A stretch of DNA of 64,000 bases, from positions 246,569 to 310,568 of the forward strand of contig QKWP01000262.1 in NCBI GenBank assembly GCA_003550325.1, read 5' to 3'. The notes below the pieces were generated by a model. That model had not been told where the DNA came from, ran no database searches, and worked only from the letters and a program-made list of their open reading frames with translations. The stretch comes from Gigaspora rosea (lineage: Eukaryota > Glomeromycota > Glomeromycetes > Diversisporales > Gigasporaceae). Numbering within the stretch: position 1 is the first letter of the stretch; every line of letters starts with the position of its first letter. Shown here in pieces: positions 33,966 through 45,819 of this stretch. The translations under genes were made by a program, and so were the position numbers.

Positions 33966-36900
33966 TTATAAATCATTATCAAGAATTATCATTTGTGCCA
34001 TTTCTTGCTTATGTTGTGCTGCATATCTAGCTATCCAATTTCGAATAGTCGAAACCTTTGGAATATCACTTTCCTCCAAACTACCCATTTTTGCCAATTC
34101 CGTAAGTTCCCTCCTCATTTCCACCGCACTATATCTATCACTTTTGTTAGTATTACCAGCTAAGAAATATCCTTCCAAATACGTTATTACATGTTTATTA
34201 ATTCTTTTACCTGCTCCTTTTCTTCCAAACTTTTGATTTTCTTTTAATGCCCAACCTAAAGCAAGCGGAAATCCTCTATATACACATAGTTTAGTGTAAG
34301 TTATATGCAATTTTTATAAGCACAGTATATGTAGATAATTATGAATTTAATATTATCCTGCACTTGTTTTTTCACTTGGTACATTTAGTTGATCAACCGT
34401 CAAAGAGTAGGGAATAACTCCTAAAATAGTAAATCGATAGCAATACGTATAACTTTGTAAAAAAATATATATAGTGCTAAATAAATAAAATAATAACTAT
34501 CCAATTTATATGGTAGTGGAACAATCCATGGGGACACGGGAACTGAATATTGAGAAACTTGAGGATTTGGTTTTTGAATTTCTTTTCTTTTTAATTTATC
34601 TAATTCTGTAGTGAAAAATTCTTCCATTCACAGATATTAGGCATCACACGTGCTCGAATGTATCTTGCATAATCACCATCATACAGCCATTCAAATGAGA
34701 ACCAGTTTGAGTTTCCTAGTAGAGTATTGATCTGTTTTTATCTGAAACTAATCATATGTTCAATTTATCCAATCTTAGATGCTTTGTATACTCATACTAT
34801 TTTCATTACCTTTAGTACGTACTGGCTCTAAATGGGCTACTGATGTTCCACATATTCCTTTAATTGCTAACTCAATGTCAGATCCTGAAAGCCCTTTTCC
34901 TGAAAGAACTTAATACTAACTAAATTGATCAGTATAACTAATGCTAGCTAACTTTGTTGGTATTACGTTTTTTTGAAAAACTATCTTTCAGAATTTCAGA
35001 ATAGAGCCTGGTTAAATCATTCTAAATAAAACAAAGATTAGTAAGTCAAACCTGGGCATGGTGAGAGTCAATTGTTGTTTTAGCCTCTTCTGCTTTAAGA
35101 AAAGTCCATTTTCTAATATGTATATTGTACCATTCCTTCTATTTTCCTATAATTATCATTAGGTCTGCATTGTGATAATGAGGTCCATTGTCAGATAAAA
35201 AAGTGATCCATTCTGGCTGGGGATTAAGTTTATTTATTGCTGTATGCAATAAGGAAGCAGTAAACCAAGCGTCTTGACGCGTATTAGCAAACCAATGATC
35301 AAAAGCACGGACTTGTAAATTGGTATCATTGGGCAGGTGAGTATATACTAATATCAAGTGTAATGACCACCCTTTTTTCCCAAAAAAATCATGCTTGGTT
35401 TCATGTGCACTTTTTGGCAAAATTTTTATTTTGTAGTCTACAACAATTATGGCACCTTTTTTATTAAATTTATTTAAATACGTATTAAGTTCATTTAAAT
35501 GCGCATTAAATTGTGCATTTAAATAAACTTTTCTGGTTTGATGTGCCAAATAATACAATAAAGATTCTTGTAGTTCCATTAATTCCGTATTAAGATGAGA
35601 AGGTATTTGTTCTTGAATTCATTTAAATAAATTAAAAAAAGCTCCACAACAATTACAAGTTAGATTGTGCGATTCTGCAAACACATAAAGCATACAATGA
35701 TTAATACAGGTATCATGTTTTATATGACCAAACGAATCAACTTTTAACTTATTTTTATAATCTTTTTTTAAAAATCTTTGCAGGTTATTACATTTGGATA
35801 GTAGTTGTTCCTTATCATTATTTAATTTATTAATTAGTTGAGATTAAAGGTAAATTTAATATGATTTGTTTGGGTACTCGAGAAGAAAAACCTGTAAGTA
35901 AAAATTTATTCTTAAAGGATCGTGACCTTACATAATTAATCACGTATATAATAAGTATTCTGCTTATTTAGTAATATAAATTCAATAAAGAATACTGATT
36001 ATATGCGATTAATTACATAAGATCACGATACTTTAGGAATAAATTTTTTACTTACAGATTTTTTCCCACAAGCATTCATTTATTACATAGTTTTGCCTGA
36101 TAATTCAAATCTACATAACATTGTATTAATTTTTGAAGCTCATCGAATGTTTCATAACCATACATATTACAAATCGAGCAAAGGCCTCCCAAATTTTCCT
36201 TATATATATATCGACCACCTTGTAAATATCTGTAAAATAATGCCCTTTTAACACCATTAGGATACTCCTCGTGAAATTGTTTCCATAAAGTCTCTTTAGT
36301 GTTCTTCAAATAATAGATGGCAATCCATTAGCACTATTCATTTTGTAAGAACTCATTATCACATTTGCTTTATTTTGAAAAAATATTCAATCTGTTCTTT
36401 TTTTTCTGGTGGTAATCCTTTTAGAGTAATCTTAGGTTTTTCTAATTGAATACCTTCTGAACTATTAATATGTGCATATTTACGTGCTTCAGTTATTAAT
36501 TGGTTTGAGACCTAAGATAAATATTCATTTCTTTAAAATTTTATTTTTTAATGTGTTAATATTTATAAAATACTTACTGATAATTTTTCTTTGATTGTAT
36601 CATAAGGAAGTCTATCAGCAATAATGGATAATATTCGTCTCTTTCTATCTATTCCATGAATATTATTATCTAACGCATCCCGAAATGCATCCCAAAATTG
36701 ATCAATACTATTGTTATTGTTTTTTGGAATTGTTTGAAGATATTCACACAACTGCATTAGCATGGCATGGTCTTTGGCTGAGTCTTTTGATCGAGTCCAA
36801 AATTCAAACTACAATATATAATTTGGAATTTAGTATATTATCGTGGCTGATGAAACCTTGAAATTTTTTTTTATAATATAAACTGCTGGTTACAAGACAC

Positions 36901-38475
36901 GGGTTTGTTACATTTTACTGTAACTAGACCTGCAGATTTTTTTTGTGTGGTAAGTACTAGTTATCAATTATATTGTAGATGATAACTGATTATTCGATTC
37001 AACTGATAACTTTGTTATCTTATATATCTGATGTAAACACTGAATGATTTCTGTATAACTTATTTGACCACTTTGAGGTGAATGAATTTTGTACAATATC
37101 TACTTGCTAAATTAAACCAAGAAGAAGAAGAATGATGAAAGAAAAAATTAGAGCGAGAAAAAGCCCAGAAAGAATAGAGGAAGCCGAATGGCAAGGGTAT
37201 AAAGAAAGATTGGCAATTACGAGGTGGTCGAATAAGTTATATAGAAATCATTCAATGATCATATAGGACATGTCTGATAATTGGGTTAATTTTATTTATT
37301 AGTTTTCTTATTATATACCCGTGTCTTTTATATTTTACCAAACTTTATACATATTATAGAACCGGGTATAATAAATAGGATAGGCTAGGGGAATCTTGTC
37401 CCGGCAGTTTATGGTTCTTAACCTAACTATGAAAAAAAATTTGTATGAAGTAGAACCAATTTCTAGCATCACTGTAAAATTTTAGTTATTACCATAGATC
37501 CTTTTCCAAACGGCATTAAATTAGTGCAGCCTGTATGTTTTAATAGGGTTTTCTATGCACACAATTCACAATCATTAACAATGTAACCTGGTGGATATAT
37601 TTCTTTCAATTTTGTATTCAATTCGATAACATTACTTTCTTGGTTTTTCCAGTTAATAAAAACTTTTTTTCCATTCTATAGATACAGCGATGTATTTTAT
37701 TAAATGATAATTAAAAAGCTTATTCATGATCCCTCATTTTGCCAATTTTCTATTGTACATGAGAGTGTTTGTTCTTTGTTAATTTCTGATATTGTTTTTT
37801 CATGTTCAAGTCCAAAAAGTGTACTTCCTGTAAATTGTGCTAATATGCCAATTTTTCCCAAACCATATTAGGATTAGTATCACAAAAAACATTTATTTCC
37901 TGAAAATTTTGATATATTTTAATGATAGCATCTTTATTGCTAAATTTTTGAAAAAATAATGCATGAGCTTTGCGAAAGTTATATACAAAAGAGCATTGAT
38001 AACCTCTTCCGTCATAATTCCAATCAGGGTTATTTGATTTACCTATTCCAGAAATAGTCAAATATAAATTCCCAACCTTAAAAGAAAATGGATGAAAATA
38101 TATATCGAAAGATAAATTTTTATGTATTTCTGGATCATCAAATCCCATAACTAAGGGACCATCTAATCTAGTTTTTGTAAGAAAGGCTTGTTGATATATT
38201 GAAGTAATTGCTTCTGATGAACTTTTACAGATATTACTTTGTAGAGCTTCAGATAGATATAGATATCCAGGTTCAAAGCCGTTTTGAACTATTGTAGCTA
38301 TAAAATCACGGTGATTTATTGTAGTGATAGTTTTCATACCAGGACAAATTGGGTAAAGTATATCATCACCATCATCAGTTGGTCGAGGAATCCACCAGTC
38401 TTTTGAATATGGCCCATAATGTAAGTTTGATATAATTTCGCCCCGTGAGATAAGCGTAGCTTGATATTTTGACAT
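33966..38475 (-). pseudogene. Decayed multi-exon gene with a DDE/RNase H-fold-like domain
   Basis: Read from ATG 38475 downward. First exon to about 37840 gives YGPYSKDWWIPRPTDDGDD and a globular region of over 200 residues; one missing base shifts frame at about 37850, after which FTGSTLFGLEHEKTISEI follows. Next, about 37665-37490, KKVFINWKNQESNVIEL and a Cys motif NDCELCA with a TAG at 37553-37555. The exon at 36812-36578 has FEFWTRSKDSAKDHAML and ends at GTAAGT. Then about 36505-36060 gives LYRYLQGG-like sequence and LGGLCSICNMYGYETF. About 35845-35140 holds a Cys/His cluster (HDTCINHC, LTCNCCGAFF), a TGA at 35619-35621 and the likely catalytic part: IIVVDYKIKILPKSAHET, DHWFANTRQDAWFTASLL and FLSDNGPHYHN, whose Asp residues could be the DDE pair. 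Smaller exons near 34890, 34720-34505 and 34310-33966 complete it. I infer a transposase-like ancestor; the family name is not certain. Confidence 0.75.
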
Positions 38476-39020
38476 ACTTTGAAATTCAAAAAATAAAAAA
38501 GCTCATATATTGTCAAAAATTTAATTTGCTTGCTTTTATTATATTTTTACTAAAACTTTGTAAGAGTTGTGTGGATTACAAAATATTGGTAATATTACAT
38601 CCTTTTATTGGATTTTATTTTATAATAAATACTACCTTGATTTAAAGAAAAAAGAAGCATGAAAGTACTAAATACGCATCAGCAACTATTTGTTTTTGAA
38701 ATAATCCACATGGAAATACTCTAATAATGTGTAAATGAATTAATAATAAACATGGCAATCCTGGGTAAAGTTAATGCATTGAAGTATGTATATTTGAAAT
38801 TCAAAGAAAGTAAGTCTGTTTACATTCTTATGCATCAATAAGTTTCCTAAAGGAGTTGTTAAAGTAATGGTAAAATTTTAGATTTATGCCCATGAAATAA
38901 CAAGCAGGTATCAACAAATAACATGTTATTTTGAGAATTTATGATGCATAAAATTTTTTTATTCTGTATTAGTATTTTTGAAAAGTACTAGATCTAATGC
39001 ATACCTATAAAATGCGTGAT
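38476..39020. other. AT-rich non-coding DNA upstream of the DDE-like gene
   Basis: Would contain the promoter of the minus-strand relic. No motif or gene recognised. Confidence 0.35.
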
Positions 39021-39023
39021 TGA

Positions 39024-39192
39024 GAACATTCTCAAGAACCTACCTCAATGAATTCTATAAAGGCATTCTCATTCACCCACCTTCTATTTTAATAGATTCC
39101 ACAAAGGGCGTTCTCAAATGTCTATTTCAATAAATTCCATAAAGTGTGAGTGTTCTCAAGCGTCTACTTACTTCAATGAATTCTCTAAAGAA
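39024..39192. repeat. Minisatellite, four units of about 42 bp
   Basis: Units end in ATTCYAYAAAG (GAATTCTATAAAGG, GATTCCACAAAGG, AATTCCATAAAGTG, GAATTCTCTAAAG) and contain TTCTCAA with TCTAYYT. Spacing is about 42-48 bp. Confidence 0.75.
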
Positions 39193-39262
39193 TCTGATTA
39201 GCTGGTTTGATCAAACGGATAAATCAGATTCTTCATTAAGTTCACTGAAGTAGATGCTTGAA
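39148..39262. repeat. Palindrome centred near 39212
   Basis: CAAGCGTCTACTTACTTCAA...AAGAATCTGATT pairs with AATCAGATTCTTCATTAAGT...GAAGTAGATGCTTG. It uses the last unit of the minisatellite as its left arm, so it arose by inverted duplication. Confidence 0.75.
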
Positions 39263-39458
39263 TATGCTCTAAAAAATTTTTAATAGATTTTTCATATATT
39301 TACCCAATGTACTGATTAAAAGACCTGGGGCTAATACAAATACCTAGTAAAAAACAAAAAAAAAAGTTTTTTCGATATCCAACTATTTAAAATTTTATTT
39401 CGGATAAGATAATTTAAATGCTTGAATACATTCTAGATCTAAAACAAAAAAAATATAA

Positions 39459-39685
39459 ATAACGGGCATGGGCATTATTTAGAAATGCGAGGTTTCAAAA
39501 TAACGCCATGTGCGTCCCTAAATAACGCACACCCGTATCTGTGATATAAGTACTGGTTTTCTCTTGGAAAAACAGGTTTATTACTGTAAAAAATCAATCC
39601 TTGTCGCCCATGCGCGTACTTTAATTAATGCGCATATACTCCAAATAACACATAGGTTGGCGTTATTTCGCAAAAATTTGGTAGT
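39459..39685. mobile_element. Diverged relative of the 7854-8230 MITE
   Basis: GCATGGGCATTATTTAGAAA, CAAAATAACGCCATGTGCGT and AAATAACGCACACCC match in order the left half of 7854-8230, and AATGCGCATATACTCCAAAT followed by TTGGCGTTATTTCGCAAAAA matches its right half. Ends are decayed. The reading frames at 39564-39889 overlap it and are not supported as genes. Confidence 0.75.
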
Positions 39686-40395
39686 ACTTTTTAATCAGTA
39701 TTGCATTTGTTTTCTTGGAGTCTTGTATGTAAAAATTGTAACTACTTTAGCCAATTTCTAAAAGTAATTTTCTCTAGAGTTTTTGCAGTTCTAAATCTTC
39801 AATTAATGCGACAACTAGCCTTGGTATGGGATAGACTTATTAGTTTAGAACCAAATAAACATTTCAATTTTGATAAATATTACGCTTAACCTAGTCAAAT
39901 TGTATCTTTGTTAAAGAAAGCTTTATACATAAAGTACATAGTGCATATTATGGTTCTAATGTCTGGCACTAGGGTTTAATGGCAACATGCCTAGCACTTG
40001 CAGTATATACATAGTGATAACGTTCAAAAAACCAATATTATTATAAAATATTAGGATTTTTGTAAAAATTTTTAAAATTTTGGCATCATTTTTCCTTTGG
40101 GCCCTTATTTTTCTTTTTCTGTGCTATTACTATATGTAAACTTCCCGTATTTTAACTGGTATACTATAGTATATTATAGTCTAAATGTTTTAGTTCGTGT
40201 TATATAGTTGTAAAATAATTTATATAAAAAAAATGTATTATTAAAATATAAAAAATTTTTTTTGTATAATGGAAATAAGTAGATTCGAAAAGAGGTTAAA
40301 AAAATATATGTAGATTATCTCCAATTTGTACTGATGTAGATCACTGGTTCCCTTGTAGATCATGAATTAAATATATATTTTAAAAATTACTACAT
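39686..40395. other. Non-coding DNA
   Basis: No gene supported. CACTGGTTCCCTTGTAGATC with ATGAATTAAAT near 40335-40372 has an inverted counterpart at 33343-33370 (TTAATTCGTGATCTATGAGG, GAACCAGTG). Confidence 0.4.
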
Positions 40396-40396
40396 A

Positions 40397-40734
40397 TTAT
40401 CTGTGATGATTATTACCGGTGTGATCTACAATGCATAAAATAAACAAAACAAGCAGGTTGTATTAAATAAAAATAAACCTCTTTAATATTAGGGTAAGGG
40501 TAAAGATTAAAGATTAGGATAGGGGCTTTGTATATAGTAAAATTCAGCAAGGAATTTTTTTTTGCATAAAAAAAAGTAGTTTCATAAACAAAATTTTAGG
40601 TTAGAAGCAATTTTAGCAATTTTTTAAAAAATTTTTTGTTTTTGTTATACAAAAATTGATCTATATATTACACCTTATCCTGAATTTTAATTGGCAAATT
40701 GATTATCGGTGATGATCACCGGTGGTGATAAATA
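40397..40734 (+). mobile_element. Core-module MITE with GGTGATGATCACC-type ends
   Basis: The left end has GTGATGATTATTACCGGTG and the right end TCGGTGATGATCACCGGTGG. The interior has TTAGGGTAAGGGTAAAG, TATAGTAAAATTCAGCAAGG, a poly-T piece, AAAACAAAATTTTAGG-like sequence and TTTTAATTGGCAAATT. Both the ends and the core relate it to 42909-43180. Confidence 0.75.
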
Positions 40735-40809
40735 GCAAACTCCTATATTTTTAATCAATATTATATATTTTATTATAATAAATGCATATATAATTTAGGA
40801 CAGAACTAG

Positions 40810-41005
40810 TCAGTGCCCCGTGCACTTTGGCCTCCTATTTTTATATCTCAAAATTTTACTAGGGTAACTCCTGTTGTGCTTCTAATAAAAAATGATCCTC
40901 CCGCGATTTTGTACTAATTTTGATTCTAACCCTAACCCTAACTCTAACTTTACGCAAAATTAATTATTAGTACATTAGGGGGCACAAAATACACAGGAGC
41001 ACTTT
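40810..41005 (-). mobile_element. Fragment with AACCCTAACCCTAACTC
   Basis: CAGTGCCCCGTGCAC at the left and GGGGGCACAAAATACACAGG at the right give weak inverted ends, and the interior on the minus strand reads TTAGGGTTAGGGTTAG then TTAGAAGCACAACAGGAG, part of the common core. Its GATTGG side is missing. Confidence 0.5.
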
Positions 41006-41174
41006 TTAGATTTTTCCTATAATTTATTAATAACTTTATTTTTTTAAAAAATTTAAAAATTACAAATATAAAGCAAATTAATAATAGTATTTTTATTAAA
41101 AAAATAAAATAAAAAAAGACAAAAAAAAAGTAGCATTATTTGTATATAAAAAAAAACAAACCAAAAAAATTGTT

Positions 41175-42264
41175 TTACACGTCATAATTAGGTTCTTCTT
41201 GTTCTTTATTGGATCTATAATCTATATTTTTTGTCGAAGTTGTAGATTCTTCACCTTTTTAAATATATTCAAAAATTTTTAAAATTTGAACACAATGCAA
41301 AAAATAGCAAATTTTTAAGAAATTTTAAATATACCCGCCTTTCTTAGCCTTTTACTTTTACTTGCCTAAAAAATATTTTTCAAATAAAAATTCAATTTAA
41401 AAATTTAAAATAAATTTTGTATTTTAAAATATAAACTTACTTTTTTGGAGGATTGCGAAAGTCGTTTGAAATAATTAGACGTATCCTATAAATTTTTAAA
41501 TGTTTAAAATAATTATAAAGAATATGTGATAATATTTCTATATAATCTATGTATAAATATACTCGTTCGAATTCTTATAATTGTTTTCCAAATTCTTCTA
41601 ATTCTTCTGGTTCGTTTCCAATCTTTATCCGACAATCTTTGCATGAATTCACGATTATATTCCTTAAAATAGTCCTCTGCTCTTCTCTTGAGTTCTGCAT
41701 CTGTAGGATAAATTGAGTTGTATAACAACTCATTGGCAATTCCTTTAACGCTTTGCTAATTATAAAAAAATTATTAGAATAAAATATAAAAATTAAATAA
41801 AATATAAAAAATTAAAATAAATATTAAAAAAATTAAAAAAATTACCTCAAGGAAAGCCTTTTCATTCGTTGCATCATAGTTTTTAACCAAATTGTCTTCA
41901 AGTCTTTCATTCGGCCTTCAAGCCGATCAAGTTTCGAAACAATTCGGTCCATATGGTGAAGAAGTTCACTCTGGTTCTCTAAAAGCTTAAAGATTGATGC
42001 TTCTGACATTTTATTTAAAATTAAATTATAACAATGAAAATATTTAAAAAATAAAAAAATAATTAAAAAATATAATTTTAAATTAAATTAACAACTTTCG
42101 AAAGTTCACGCAGGTTCAGTTGAACCTGTGGCTTCTACAGTAGAACTTCCTGCTTCCACAATGTCTTGCTCCATTTCCGCGATTGGATCTTGTCTACGTG
42201 AAGCTTTTTCTTTGGTGGTTTTGGTGGTCTTGTTCTTGGAACCGAAGAGTTTTTGCCCGAACAT
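41175..42264 (-). pseudogene. Family X paralogue 1 of 3: basic N-terminus, coiled coil, IYP block
   Basis: Read from ATG 42264: MFGQKLFGSKNKTTKTTK then an acidic stretch, with a possible GTGAAC donor near 42110. The second exon (after an AG near 42003) has LLHHMDRIVSKLDRLEGR, a short coiled coil; a frameshift near 41900 is needed to reach YDATNEKAFLE before GTAATT at about 41846. The third exon (about 41752-41520) has IANELLYNSIYPTDAELK and LSDKDWKRTRR. Short exons near 41385 (SKSKRLRKA, basic) and a C-terminus at about 41260-41175 (KNIDYRSNKEQEEPNYDV, TAA) are likely. It matches the genes at 54755-56873 and 58981-61401 exon by exon but lacks their LPTN/YEKLTMS exon. The product is unrecognised; the basic and coiled-coil parts suggest a nucleic-acid or nuclear role, which is inference only. 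Confidence 0.6.
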
Positions 42265-42908
42265 TCTTTCAAAATGTGTATATGTTTAAAAGTTTATTAA
42301 TAATTATTGCTAAGAAATAATTAAAAATTAAATATAAAAAATAAAATAAAAATAAAGAATTTAAAATTAATAACTCATAGTGAGCTAGAAGATAAAGACT
42401 TATATAAAAAATATAAGCCAGCAGACTTAGCAAGATAGTTATCCATCACATTCGTATGGCTAGAGCTTGCCAGAGGTTTTACTACTTATATTTACACTGT
42501 CTACAATCATTTATGGATTTTAAATTCAATTAATATATATGCTAGCAAATTGCCAGTTTGCTATTCACAGTATCAGCAACTACATATATATTAATTAAGA
42601 AATCTATAATTAAAAGTTATACAGTATATTACGGTATATAGAATTATTTACCTAATAAGTTATAATTTGAAAAATAAATAAAAAAACTTAAAGAAAAAGG
42701 TTGTATTTATAAAATTTAAAAAATAATTAAAACAACAAAGTAACTAATGTTAAAAAAGTGCAAATATTTGTAATAAAATAAATAAAAAAAAGGCTTAAGT
42801 GGTGTTGCAAAGGTTGGCAGTATGTTGTGAAGTTGCGAAGTTGTTGAAAGTTGTAAAAACAACAATGTTGATTGATGATCCATTGTTTACTTTTATGGTA
42901 AAATTTAA
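42265..42908. other. AT-rich stretch upstream of family X paralogue 1
   Basis: No gene supported. It contains a GTTGCAAAGGTTGGCAGTAT / GTTGTGAAGTTGCGAAGTTG repetitive patch at about 42800-42860. Confidence 0.35.
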
Positions 42909-43180
42909 TATCACCACAGGTGATCATCACCACTTATATGTTCAGCCAATCGAATTGCAGGATCTTATGTAATCAAAACAATAAAGAAGCAAAGAAAAAA
43001 TTCAAAAAATCTTTAATAGCGAAATATTTTGCTATAATAACAAGTCTTCGGGCAATAAGTAAAAATTCTTAGCATTAAATTTTACACATAAACAAATTCT
43101 TCCAACCCAGACCCTACCAGGCCCTAACTCTAAATCTTTATTAAAAATTTATAATTATGTGGTGATTATCACTTGTGATA
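42909..43180 (-). mobile_element. 272-bp core-module MITE with TATCACCACAGGTGATC ends
   Basis: Left TATCACCACAGGTGATCATC and right (reverse complement) TATCACAAGTGATAATCACC are inverted. On the minus strand the interior reads TTAGAGTTAGGGCCTGG, GTGTAAAATTTAATGCTAAG, TTGCCCGAAGACTTG and CAATTCGATTGGCTGAAC. This is the same core in reverse orientation. Confidence 0.85.
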
Positions 43181-43448
43181 AGTTAGCTGGCTGTATTTAA
43201 CCTTGGCTTATGATTTCACATGCTATTACATGACCAATGACTTCGCTACTAACACAATATAGAGTAAATACATACTTATTTTTTAAAAAAAATTTAATAA
43301 ATGTTTAATAAATTTTAAAATAATTTAATAAATGTTAAAAAAATTTAATAACTGCACATATATTTGCTGCGAAAAACACTATATAATATTATTACAAATT
43401 TTAATTATTTCGAATTTTTTTGAGAAATTACAAATTATTTAGTCCCTG

Positions 43449-43705
43449 TATATGGGGTGAGTCAGTAGAAAAGGGACAAATTTTTTCTAAGTAAAAGTTT
43501 TCTTGACTTTAAGCTTAAATATCTTAACAACTATTTTAATAAAATTAATAATTTTTTTTTTATTTTAATTCTATATAATTTCAAGATTAAAATAAAAAAT
43601 TTTTTAGCAAATTTGATTAAATAGTTGTCAAGATATTTTAATTTAAAAATTAAAAAAATTTTACTAAAAATGATTTGTCCCTTTTCTACTGACTCACCCC
43701 ATATA
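43449..43705. mobile_element. 257-bp full-length fold-back MITE
   Basis: Left TATATGGGGTGAGTCAGTAG and its perfect inverse at the right, continuing into AAAAGGGACAAAT. The arms pair imperfectly to the centre (AATATCTTAACAACTATTT with AAATAGTTGTCAAGATATTT). TA target-type ends. Confidence 0.95.
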
Positions 43706-44098
43706 TTGATTAAAAATGTATATTTAATTTAAAATATAATGTATAATATAAATATAAAATTTTAAAATTGCGAACTTTTGTGAAATTCTGAATATTTGCA
43801 AAATCCATTAAGAATAATTTAGTAGTGTTCTTTTAATATAAAATTTGGTCCTACATTCTTTAGATAAAAAAATATTAGAACAATTATGGAAACCAATATA
43901 CCGTCTATACTAATTCAGAAGTTACTTGAACTGGATTTTGTGTTATATTAATTTTACATTTGCTGCGAAACAAATATTAATTATTTCACATTTTTTTGAG
44001 AAATAGCAAAATTATATATAAGATATAATAATAAATAAATATAAAATTTTAAACAGCTCTTTTTCATCACGACTTCTCTATCAGTTGATCTTATTGTC

Positions 44099-44180
44099 AC
44101 CTTGATCAGTTTGATCACCTTAATCAGTTTGATCACCTTGATCAGTTTGACCACCTTGATTAGTTTAACTTCCTTGGCTA
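44099..44180. repeat. 18-bp tandem repeat, about four copies
   Basis: Units CTTGATCAGTTTGATCAC with small changes repeat in register from 44101; GATCAGTTTGATCACC is partly self-complementary. Confidence 0.9.
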
Positions 44181-44865
44181 AAATTGCGAAATTTTGTGAA
44201 ATCCTGCGAAATCTTGCGAAATCTTGTAAAAATTTTTAAATATTTGCAAAAAGCTTGATTATATTATTAAGAATAATTTAGTAGTGTTCTTTCAATATAA
44301 AATTTAAATATAGATTTATATAAAACAATTTACTTATTCCTACGTTCTTTAGATAAAAAAATATTAGAACAATTATGAGAACAATACATCCACCAATTAT
44401 CCAATTATTTTATTGAATTTTTAGTTTTAATAAACAAAGATTATTGTAATAAATTGAATAATTTAAAAAAATAATTGATTTATACATTTCTAATAACTTG
44501 CATAATATTGAAATATTTCGAAATTAATTAAAGTATATTGTAATAAATTGAAAGTTGATGTAAAAACTATTCATTGTTTACTATTTATGGCAAAATTTAA
44601 TAAGGATTTTTGTTTTTCAAAAATTGATCGTATTTCAAAATCAGCAAGACAATAATACCTTTTATACTATTTCATGGTTTCATATGCATATTCAGTAAAC
44701 TTCTATGTAGTCTAATATTAGTCTAATGCAGATAATTTCGAAATGTTTAATAATTTCACATAAATTTGCAGATATGCTATGAAAATTAAATAAATAAAAT
44801 TTGTAACTTTTCAGAATACCAAAATTGCGCTAGTTAAGTTTATTTGATCAGTAGGCTGTGCTTAG

Positions 44866-45240
44866 TGAATTGCCCGTCTAAAAAATCTTCACTCTGCCAT
44901 CTGGGTGAAATGGGTCAGTTAAAAAAAAGGCTCCACCAGGTCACCTGACAGATCACTTGACAGGTCATCTGTTAGGTATGCTGTGCAAAATTAGAATCGT
45001 CACTTAATAATGTTAGGTAATTTTTAGATAATGATAGTAATCAGATTTTGAATTGTGTTCATGGTCACAGTTTAAAAAAAATAACTCAGATCATTAGTCA
45101 CTTAATGATCTAAGATAAAACAACAATACAAATTAAGGGGTTTAATTGTTCGATCAATAAGGTAATCAATGAGTATTTAAAAGGGGCAAGTCAACCCGCA
45201 TCATTCCCACCTGGGGTGACTCGGGTGATACCCAATTCAC
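44866..45240. mobile_element. 375-bp element with GTGAATTG ends and TTA target duplication
   Basis: The ends are GTGAATTGCC and (reverse complement) GTGAATTGGG. TTA flanks both sides (44863-44865 and 45241-45243). The neighbouring repeat copy at about 45505-45535 has the uninterrupted site (GGCTATGCTTAAGCTTGG), which fixes the element borders. A 3-bp TTA duplication is typical of PIF/Harbinger elements. No transposase is visible. Confidence 0.85.
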
Positions 45241-45819
45241 TTAATCTTGGTATTCTTCTCTTGTTTCATATACCATAATATGACCAACGACTTTTCTGTA
45301 ATACTATGTAGAGTAAAATTAATCAATCACATTAATTTTACTTAAAAAAATTTATAAATGTTTAATAATGCGCATAAATTCGCAAATATGCTGTGAAAAT
45401 TAGATAAATGAAATTTAATAACTTTTAATTATTTCAAGAAATTACAAAGTATTTTTATCATTTATTCCAGAATGCCAAAATTGTGCTAGTTAAGTTCATT
45501 CGATCAGTGGGCTATGCTTAAGCTTGGTATTCTTCTCTCATTGTTTCATATACCATAACTTGACCAATGACTTCTCTGTTAATACTATATAGAATTAATT
45601 AATCGCATTAATTTTCTTAATAAATGATTAATAATCGCACATATATTCGCAGATATGCTGTGAAATTAAATAAATGAAATTTGATAAATTTTAATTATTT
45701 CACATTTTTTTGAGAAATTACAAAGTATTTAAGATTATCATAATGAATTGAATAATTTAAATAATAATGTATTTAATAAATTTTTAATTTTTTCACATAA
45801 TTTCAAAATTAATTAAAGT

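Larger units (their letters stand above)
43181..45760. repeat. Tandem and dispersed repeat of about 280 bp
   Basis: A unit with TTGGTATTCTTCTC, CATATACCATAAYWTGACCA, ACTTYTCTGTWAATACTAT, GCAGATATGCTGTGAAA and AAATTACAAAGTATTT is repeated at 45241-45520 and 45521-45760. Decayed copies are seen at about 43205-43440 and 44680-44865. The block also holds the elements at 43449-43705 and 44866-45240. Confidence 0.8.

Noticed and set aside
39564..39889. Two overlapping plus-strand frames
   Set aside because: The first half is a decayed MITE and the frames shift against each other; no motif.
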